Position numbers and translations under genes: made by a program
From: Phoronis pallida
Lineage: Eukaryota > Phoronida > Phoronidae
NCBI GenBank assembly: GCA_028565715.1
Contig: JAOXYC010248790.1
Span: forward strand, 1 to 10,216
Reading direction: 5' to 3'
Length of the DNA: 10,216 nucleotides
Notes under the pieces: model-generated
What the model was told of the DNA's origin: nothing
Databases searched by the model: none
Seen by the model: only the letters and a program-made list of their open reading frames with translations
In this document: in pieces, positions 1 through 9,100 of the stretch
Position numbering within the stretch: the first letter of the stretch is position 1
Layout of the letters: each line of letters starts with the position of its first letter

Positions 1-129
1 ATAAAGTCAAATAATCACAATGTGCTAAACATTTACTACTAAAATTCAATAATATTCACTGAATTTGTGAGTACATTTCAATTTGGACCAATTTTTATAA
101 ATGGCTTCTTCTACCCTCTTTTGCATCAG
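1..129 (+). other. Intron, 3' part
   Basis: AT-rich, no open frame of note. It ends in the strong pyrimidine tract at about 106-129 that defines the acceptor of exon 1. The upstream exon lies outside the window. Confidence 0.65.
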
Positions 130-171
130 CCAACTGGTGTCTAAATATTTTCGTCTTGATAAGTACATCTT
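130..171 (+). CDS. Dynein heavy chain exon 1 of the window (short, 42 nt)
   Basis: The exon has a strong pyrimidine tract ending ttttgcatcag and a consensus donor gtaagt. The frame dictated by the next exon gives QLVSKYFRLDKYI, and the last two bases (TT) join G583 to make Leu14. It runs straight into LFRVEVKFSIPN. The length is a multiple of three, so skipping would not shift the frame. It is too short for ordinary ORF calling. It sits just before the FSIPN landmark of the tail. No alignment was possible, so it could be alternative rather than constitutive. Confidence 0.68.
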
Positions 172-3100
172 GTAAGTATAAAGAAGTGTGTTCAATTATT
201 TTTTCAATCTCTTTTTCTTTTTCAAAAATTTTCTGTCATCTATACGGCATGATTTTGAGCTATTTGGGTTAAAACATGATTTGTGATGATCATATTTCAA
301 TATAATTTAGAATGCTGTGGAGGCTGTGTGCAATATATTTTTTTCTCTATGTTAAATACTTCTTGCATACTTTAAGATAAATTCAAATTCTTAGATTAGT
401 TGTCGACATTAACAACAATTTTTTTGAAAACCTCTTAATTATTTGGTGTTTCAAAAATAACTGTACAAAATTTCTGTTTTTTATCCAATCAACCACCATA
501 AAGGAAAAAAGGTAACCAATTATCCATTATACACATATTTTTATACGGTGCGTAATACTACAAATTTCCTGTTTATATTTAGGTTCAGAGTTGAAGTGAA
601 GTTCTCTATCCCCAACATCATCATAGAGCCCCCTCTGGATAAAGTGCAGTCTGCAGTCAGTATTGTTGGGAAGCGAATTCTCAGCTCATGTAAAGGAGTG
701 AAGTGGATTGCTGGCAAAATAGGCGAACAATTCTTCACATCAATTAATGAAGATCCAATGGTGATTGAGATCATGGAACAGCTATCAAATATCGTGCCAG
801 GTAAAAAGATGCATTTCCAAACAACGTAGCTATATTACCTCCACTGTTTATAAGCAAACACTGTGTTTAAAAATATTGGAAATAATTTTATTTAATAAAC
901 AGATACAAATTAAACGTCATGATATTATCGAATTGTAAATGATAAACAGTATTTTCATGCAATAAAAATCAAACTAAAGAAATGGCAAGTTTCAAATAGA
1001 ATATCTGCTAGGTGGTATTGGTGTATGGGGAGGTCAGCCAATTACGTAGTACTACTTAAATTTGTTATTCAATCTGCTTATAAGTCCCCAAAATGGCTGA
1101 CCTCCCCATGTGCCAGTACCACCTAGTGGATATTTCACTTTAGAATCATGTCTGTAAGAAGAAAATTGATGTCCTTTACTTGTGAAAAAGATACTTTTTG
1201 GGAAAACCTATATTGTAACAAATTCAGTTTTAATTTGTTTTTTGTTAATATGGTTTTTACATCTCATATTTCTCTCCAGATCTCCAAGGTATTGTACAGA
1301 CACACCTTAAACACTTCAGTTTGTATGACTTTTTATGGAAGGATGATATGCATGGGAACTACTATGATTTCATCAAGAATGATCCAGGAATATTTGCCAT
1401 GAAGAGAGAGGTTGAGAGGCTACTAGGGATTGAGAAAAAGGTTTGCTCACAAGATTATGAGAATTTGTTTTGATTCACTTCAATAGTGATTTTCACATAA
1501 CTTCAATACACCGATTTTCACAAAGAAAGATATCTTATTAAATCTTACTTCAAAAATATCTATGACACCCTCTCCACCACAATCTCTTTCCACTGCTATG
1601 GTAAGCTAGAATAAAGACATGAATGAGTGAAAGCGACATTATCTTAAAGTAGGGATCAAAATCACATTACTTAGTCAATAAAGCATAGTTGATCAAAACT
1701 GCAAATATGTCAGTAATCAACTACACTTTATTACACCGATACTGTCGGAAGAGGTTCTTTTAATTTCTATTTTGAATTAATTATCACATTGCTTAGCGAT
1801 ATTACATAACTTCAATCTTTTAAGTTTTTTATCTGCACTTATTTCCAGGTGCTTGCCATCCCAAGTGCATTGCCTGTTGGACCTATCTGTATGCATACAG
1901 ACCCTGTCAAGAATGCATTACATGGATTTGCCATGGCCTGGAAGACTAAATATGCTTCAATTCTACATGAGGAAGCTAAGGTATTGGTTGGATTAATTGG
2001 TGAAAATTATTTCGTACAGGAGTGTAGATTTGAAGATTTTATAAGTCTGGTCAACTTGATTTATACCAAAATTTCACATGACAGTTTCGAGGCACACATC
2101 TGGTCCCTTAATCTTTTGTAAGTTGAGAGGTCAAACTTGAGGTGTGACTGAATTAGCACTCAACTAACATCTGAGAAAGAGACCAAACGTGTGCCTCGAA
2201 ACCATCTCCTGAATGTCCAGCTGACCAGACTTTAAAAAATCTTAATATTCAGGTTTTCTCAGCATGAAAATAAAGAAACTAAGATTAATTTACCTTATAT
2301 CTGCAATAAAACTTAGTACACAGATTAAAGTGCCAGTATATGATACAAATGAACTTTCTAAAAAGATAATTTAACACATACCGTATTCTATTATGATATT
2401 CGTATATCTTGGTAGCAAATTATGAGGAATTTTCTGTTCGATTTATGTTCATGAAGTTTCAAGATTGGCATTTTCAATTCCTGGACTGGAGCCGAAAATC
2501 CACTTTCAATCAGAATCACAACGTTTAGTCTTATCTTACCTACCACGTCACTGAACAGCTGTCTTGACTTTCAGAAAAAGCTTGATGGTGCAACACTGTA
2601 CAGACAGAATGTCCGTATTAGACTAGAACTGCCTGTACAGACTCTAGATCAACTCAACAGTACTCTTCATTTACTGGAGGAGGTTACAGACATGGAGAAC
2701 AAGATTGATGATATCTACTTACCTATAGAAACCATGTATGCTAAACTCAGGTAAATTAATTGTTTTTCTTAATTAGAGAAATGATTTTCCTCGATCAGTC
2801 CCGAATTTTCTCTCTTTTCAATATAAATGATTTTAGTTAACCAAATAAGATGCAATAACTCATAACATTTTTCAATGTGAGTTTTTTACCAGGATAGACC
2901 AACTCCACCTACTACAAATTAGAGTTAAAAAAATGTTGTGATTTATGGTATCGAAGTCTTGAAAGGGAAACATTTTACAGATCATACAGTAGCACTAATG
3001 AAATGGACTGCTTTTAAAAATGTCAAGAGTTTAAAAAGTCATATGTTTTACTTAAGGCATGATATAACATTCTTTTTTACAGTATACGTTTTATGCCATC

Positions 3101-6100
3101 TTTAACACCTCCACTTGTTAGTTTCTGTTTGCATTGTAAACTTAATATATCTTTGATATCAGGGAGTTTGAACTGCGCCTTCCACGAACTGAGGTACAGG
3201 AAGTTGATGAGTTACGTGACAAGTGGCAGGAATTACTGGACTTGGCTGAAGTAGTCAGGAATGACCTGTTGAAGGAGAAACGTGGAGTGTTTGAACAGGA
3301 GCTTGATAAACAAGTCAAGGTTACCACTGAATTTCATAAAATTAATGATTATTTTAATTAATAATAAAACTGTTACAATAATTAAATAAAATAAATTTTT
3401 GTTTTCGGCATTTTGTGTTAACTCATTCTTGGTACAAAAAACATGAAGTAATACAACTTAATCAAAATATAGGTGTGTTCCATTATTGCCTTCCTTGGAT
3501 GTGGATATTTGATGCATGTTTCATGATTGAAGTTTATGAAAATTAGTGTCATTTTAAATTTTTCTTTGTCAAAATCACTTACTCTTTTGAAGTTTAACAC
3601 TTGGTTTGCAGGTTTTGACGATTGGTAAATTGCTATATCATCAATCATCAATTTTTGTTGTCATTTATTTCAAAATCATTTTCTTTACAGACATTTGTAG
3701 TAGAAGTGATTCAGTTCCGCAATGCATTTGATGCTCAGGGCCCGGCAGTACCTGGCATACCACCTGAGGAAGCTGTAGCCAGGCTCCATGACTTTCAACA
3801 TAGATACAGTCTGTTTGAAGCTAAGAGGAAAACACTGGATTCTGTTTCAAAACTGTTTGGAATTATCTGTAAACCATTCCCTGAGTTGGACAAAACTGGA
3901 GAGGTATTTAATTTATTTTTGATTCTCAGTGAAACCCTTGTGACTCCTGCCACAACTGTGTATAGCTCTTATGTATTTTGTCTTATATCTTGACAAAAAA
4001 ATTTTTTTAAAAACATCTTATTAATTTATTAATTATTTTTTTCTCAAGGCAAAAGACAAATAAAAATTAATCTTCCAAATTTTTTGTTTGAATTAACTGT
4101 TCGAAAAATGAAAGTTCCCAGTTTAATTAAATACTTAAATTTCATCAATCGTAGATTTATTGAAAATTGAAATGAGTTGATAATAAGATGCAAGTGCATT
4201 TCATGATGATTTGATATGTTTCAGGAATTGGTTCTGTTAGGTCAGCTGTATGGATTGTTCCAGAAGTTTATCAGGTTTGACAACAGATTTAGAGACACGC
4301 TGTGGGCTGAGGTCAATTTAGAGGACTCCACTACTGAGGTATGGAGTCATTGAATAAATGTTTAGCTAAAATGCAGGTTCCTTGATGATTGATGATTTAT
4401 AACCAAAAAAGTGTTTTAACTTATCAAAATATGTTATATTAACTCTCTAACACTTTTAACATAAGAATAAATGATATTAATTAGTATTTTGTTGACAAAC
4501 AATGATAGGGACTGCTTTACTCAATATTAAGGTATTTCTTAACTATTTGCCTATAGTGGCAGCCTCACTTAAGCTGGCATTTGTATTGTCACTTTTAGCC
4601 AGATCATCAAGTTTACAAGTTAAGTGAGGAAGCCTCTTCTATTAATATTGAGGGCAATCTCTATCACTATTGACAATGAGAAGAAATCATTCAACATTTA
4701 ATTTGATTTAAAATAACTAAAAATGAATGGACAATTGATCTAATAAACAGCATGTGTCCTAGACTAACTAACCTCTCTTAATGAACTCCACAGAATAACC
4801 AGTCTAATCTGCATGCAAATGCAGACGAGTCGAAACCAATTGTAAGTTACATGGCCAACAACAGGAATGCATATTTTTTATTTGACAAATCATTTCTATA
4901 GTCTTTTTGGCAGTAATTATTGAAGGGTAGAAGCTTTCTGCACAGTCACTCTGTGGCATTTCCTTTTCCATCTTCACACATTTGCACTCTTGGCTGTTGA
5001 ATACTTCTACAAATGCCCTCTCTTTTTTCTTTGTTAGTATAATTACTTGAGCTGTTGATAGGGAGGTATGAATGTTGATTTATTCACTGGAGTAAAGTCT
5101 TTTATTTGGCAAACAAATGCATAAATTGAAATGATTTGCCAAATGAAGAACTTTTATCTATCAACAAATATCTCGCTGTATAAGGTAATAGCCACCTCTG
5201 GGGATAGATGGTGATAGATTTGCAAGTGCCGTGATGCTCAAATACATTTAGGACGGTTGTTGCATGGGTTGGGATTTCTTCTGCATTGCCTTCTTTTTAC
5301 ATTTGGTGGTGAATGTTGGTGTATAATAACGGAACTGTGCTTGCATTGTAGGTCACAACACTGTTATTTTTGAACTTGGTCAAGGTTTTCTATTATGAAA
5401 ATTGTTTCATAGATGATGGTGCAAATTTGACAAAAAGATCAGACAGTTAAATAAACACTCAAAACAAAAAGATACAACTGTATATGGTGCCTATACTTAA
5501 TGTTGCAGTTATGCCCTTATCTCATCTAGCATTCTGCTAAAAGTTGACATACTTGTTCTACAGGCTACCTTGCTTTATTGTCTGATGCACAAATCATCCC
5601 TTGTCACCATTTTTTTGTCACAAATGTTTGAAGATCACTTTTAAACTATCATACTATAAATCATCATCCATATACGTTTGCTGTTTAGTAGGGTTCTGAA
5701 GGTGATGAGTTAAGCAAGGTAACTAACTTGTATTTAAACTGTTCATAAGGAGTTGAATATTGTGTTTCAGGTTGAATCATACTGGGATGAATGTCTTGCT
5801 CTCCCCAGTAAGCTGAAGGATTGGGATGCATACACTGATATGAAGGGATCTATTCAGGAATATTTAGATGTATTCCCACTACTTCACAGGCTTGCTTCTA
5901 AGGTATATACTGTCCTGCGTGTTAATTGAAATTCAGAATAAATTACTGGTGACTAAAATTGAAATAATGATGATCATAAATAATAAGATTCTGTATCATA
6001 ATTTATTGACATTTTGTGAAAATTAACTAAAAATAATTAAATATAATTTTTTATGAAGCTTTTTACTGCCTGAAAGTGATAAATTTGAAAAGAAAATGCA

Positions 6101-9100
6101 GAACTCGACCAGAAATCAAACCCAGATCTCCTATTTGCCCGTCCGGCATATACAATTAGTGTTCATTCACGAGTGGGATAATTTCTCTGTGACACTAGAT
6201 GTTTGAAAGTTGCGCAAAATTGAATTTTCAATGTTTTATTATCAACTGATATTGCAGGAAATTCGTAATCGTCATTGGTTACAAGTGATGCAGGTGACAG
6301 GAAGCTCATTCCAGCTGGAGGCTAATGTATTCAAACTATCCCACTTGTTGGATATTGGACTTATCAAGTAAGAAAAAGACTAGATTCTGCAAAAATGTGT
6401 TTCTTTCTATTTTGTTTTGTGTATTCCAGGGGTTGCTTTTTATGTAGGTCAAACTTTTTTAACTTTAAAAATTAGTGCATTTAAAAAAATCCAAAATTCT
6501 TTTAAGTTCTTTTTAGAAATATTGAAAGAAAATTTAAAAGATCATGCAAGCCAATATCCAAGGGTGTTTTTATCCAAATTTCTCAAAAAGCTCTACAGAA
6601 TTGTTTAAACTGCGTTCAAAATTAAAATAAAAGAAAATTGATCTAAAACAAATCACTCCCTACATTTTAACCAAACATATTGAACCTGATTCCATCATCA
6701 GACACAAGCCAGAGATTGAAGGCATCTGTCACAGTGCTGCTAAAGAGATGGAACTTGAAGTAAAGATGAGAATAACTGAAGAGGAATGGACTGAACAGGT
6801 GTGTAATAATTAATGAACTACATGATTTTATGCTCTTATTTCCATACTTTGAGTGCAAAACTTTCATAAGTTGAGAGTATTATGTCATTCTTTATCCAAT
6901 TTCGACTTGGTCATGTTATCAAAATGCAACGAGTTTGAAACGGTATTATTATTCATCTCAACAGTCCTCGGGTATTTTACTGTACTTTTGTCTTGTGACC
7001 TTGCCTATAATTAATATCTAGACAGATGATGGTGTTTATGTCCCCTGAACTAAAAGAAGCAAAGATTACATTTTGTGTTATATAAAATCATTGCAAATAC
7101 ACGATGTTATATCTTGGCAGGTTCATTTCAAAATAATTAACATAACCTATTCATGGGAAAATTTTGAGACATTATTGTATAATATAATTTGCATTTTAAC
7201 CTAATTCTATTTTGCATTTTCCAGGTACTCACGTTTGAACACTACAAGAAACTGGGCCCAATATACCTAGACAAGGGTTGCACTGAGAGACTCCTAGAAC
7301 AGCTTGAAGATGCAGAGGCACTCCTAGCCAATATGCTCACATCAAAATATGTGGCTCCACTCCGCGAGGAGGCAGCTTCCTGGGCCGAGAAACTAAAGGA
7401 AGTGGGAGAGGTCTTGGAACAGTGGTTGGAGGTGCAAGATCTTTGGCAGTATTTAGAAGCTGTGTTTAGCAACAGTTTAGCTGCTAAGGTAAGAGGGTAT
7501 ATTGAAGGTATTTAGAGCCACATGAGTATAAAAATGCGATTAGGGAAGATGGTAGATAACGTTTTAATATTGATTGAAATAAGCCAAGTTCTAAAATATG
7601 CAGATCAATTGTCACGATAAGCCAAAACAGTATTCTGTACAGTAGCTGTAAAACGTTGACTTTTGCTTCAGATTACTCAAAAATTTAATCCTGTTGTTTT
7701 TACCATTTTCATTACTGCATGATTATAGCCTACTTAGTGCACTCATAGTATTTTGTTTCTTCCCTTTTTGCAGGAGCTCCCTCAAGAAGCCAACAGATTC
7801 AGTCGTATAGACAAAGGCTGGATTAAAATGATGAAGAGAGCATATGACACTCGCAATGTTCTGCAGGTTTGTTTTATTATGCTTCCTCTAATTCAACTAC
7901 AAATTATTTTGCCACTGTCAATTTAAATCATAATGGACATCTTTCACCTGTTGCCTTTTGTCTTGATCAGGAAATTCCACCTTCTGGAGTAAGTTTTATT
8001 ATGTTGTTATGGAAACCATATGAAATGAGTGTCCTGTATTTTCTGGAAACATGGAGTTAAGACACATTAATTTGTAAATGTTGTTAATCGTAAATTTTTT
8101 TCCTGCAGTCCCTGCATTTTTATTTTACATATTTCAGCTTATCCAAAGTTATTTTGCTTTCCATAGTAGGTATTGCTTTACCCCAAGTCATGCTTATAAA
8201 GCCACATAACATTTCTTTGTATGGAAAATATAATTAGATAATTGTTATTGTATCTTTTTTTATTAAATTTGAGCATTTCCACAAGATGATTTGAGTATAA
8301 GTTTGAGTTTGCTAAGGAACATAATTGTAACATATCTACTACATATCTATCAGTTATTGCATGAGCATTAGTTTAATGTTATGTAACCAACTGCTTCTCC
8401 CCTTTAGTGTTGTTATGGTGGTGAGGTTCCTAAAGGTGTTGTACTGAGACACATCTTTGAAGAACTGGAGATATGTTTCAAGTCTCTACAATCGTATCTA
8501 GATGGCAAGCGCAAGGCATTCCCACGCTTCTACTTTGTGTCTGATAACACACTCATTGCTATACTGAGTAGACCTCATGATCTGGAGTCTGTTAAACCAC
8601 ACCTTAGGTAGGGCTTATAAAGATCAGATAATGAATATTCAATTTGAAATAAATATAACAAGCAGTAAATTTCAGTACAAATATTGCTCTGACAAAGGTT
8701 ATCCCCTCTTGAAATATTGAAGTATTTTGAAATAAAGTAAAAGAAATCATTCATTGTATTTTTAAGGAAATAACTTTAAAAACATGACATAAATGCAGCA
8801 GACTAAGAATGAAGAAGTCAAAGTTATACCTCTAAGTCAATTAAATCATCTAATATTTTTGTTTTAATTTGAACTAAATTAAGGATTTTGCAGTATTTTG
8901 TTATTACCATAGCATTGAGCAAGTAATATTTTTTGAAATAAACACAAATGCCTTAGATAAATTATTCCACTCTTTATCTTAGGACCTTGTTCTCAAATGT
9001 GGCTGACGTTGAACTACAAAAAACTGGTTTTGATGATGCCCAGTCTGTGTCAACAATCACATCTAACCGGGGCAGTCGTACCCATACCCCTCTGGAGAGA

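Larger units (their letters stand above)
4339..5770 (+). other. Intron 8 (longest complete intron in the window), holding two microexon candidates
   Basis: 1432 bases between exons 8 and 9, both at phase 0. It contains the 48-nt and 27-nt microexon candidates, a 28-nt stop-containing candidate (5038-5065), and two degenerate foldbacks (4520-4652 and 5071-5168). Its length relative to the 285-594 base neighbours is in keeping with alternative splicing. Confidence 0.75.

Noticed and set aside
548-582. In-frame ATG before exon 2 as a gene start
   Set aside because: It lies before a clear acceptor; the gene's tail is far longer than 30 residues upstream, so this is intron.
3083-3116. 34-nt segment after a strong acceptor in intron 5
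   Set aside because: The length breaks the reading frame and the donor gttagt is weak; treated as a decoy acceptor.
3612-3624. 13-nt microexon candidate in intron 6
   Set aside because: Good sites, but not a multiple of three, so it would shift the frame.
3418-3651. Minus-strand open frame of 77 residues in intron 6
   Set aside because: AT-rich, no recognisable domain, no supporting signals.
5353-5379. 27-nt segment VTTLLFLNL in intron 8
   Set aside because: Weak acceptor context and donor (gtcaag), and a hydrophobic product unlike the neighbouring candidates.
6417-6608. 63-residue open frame in intron 10
   Set aside because: Lysine/phenylalanine-rich low complexity from AT-rich DNA; no family resemblance.
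7242-7472. Minus-strand open frame of 76 residues
   Set aside because: Complement of exon 12; a Ser-rich shadow. The same applies to the minus-strand frames at 541-774, 3142-3327 and 8974-9162.
8109-8147. 39-nt frame-preserving segment in intron 13
   Set aside because: The donor gttatt is poor and the product (mostly aromatic and hydrophobic) is unlikely in a linker loop.
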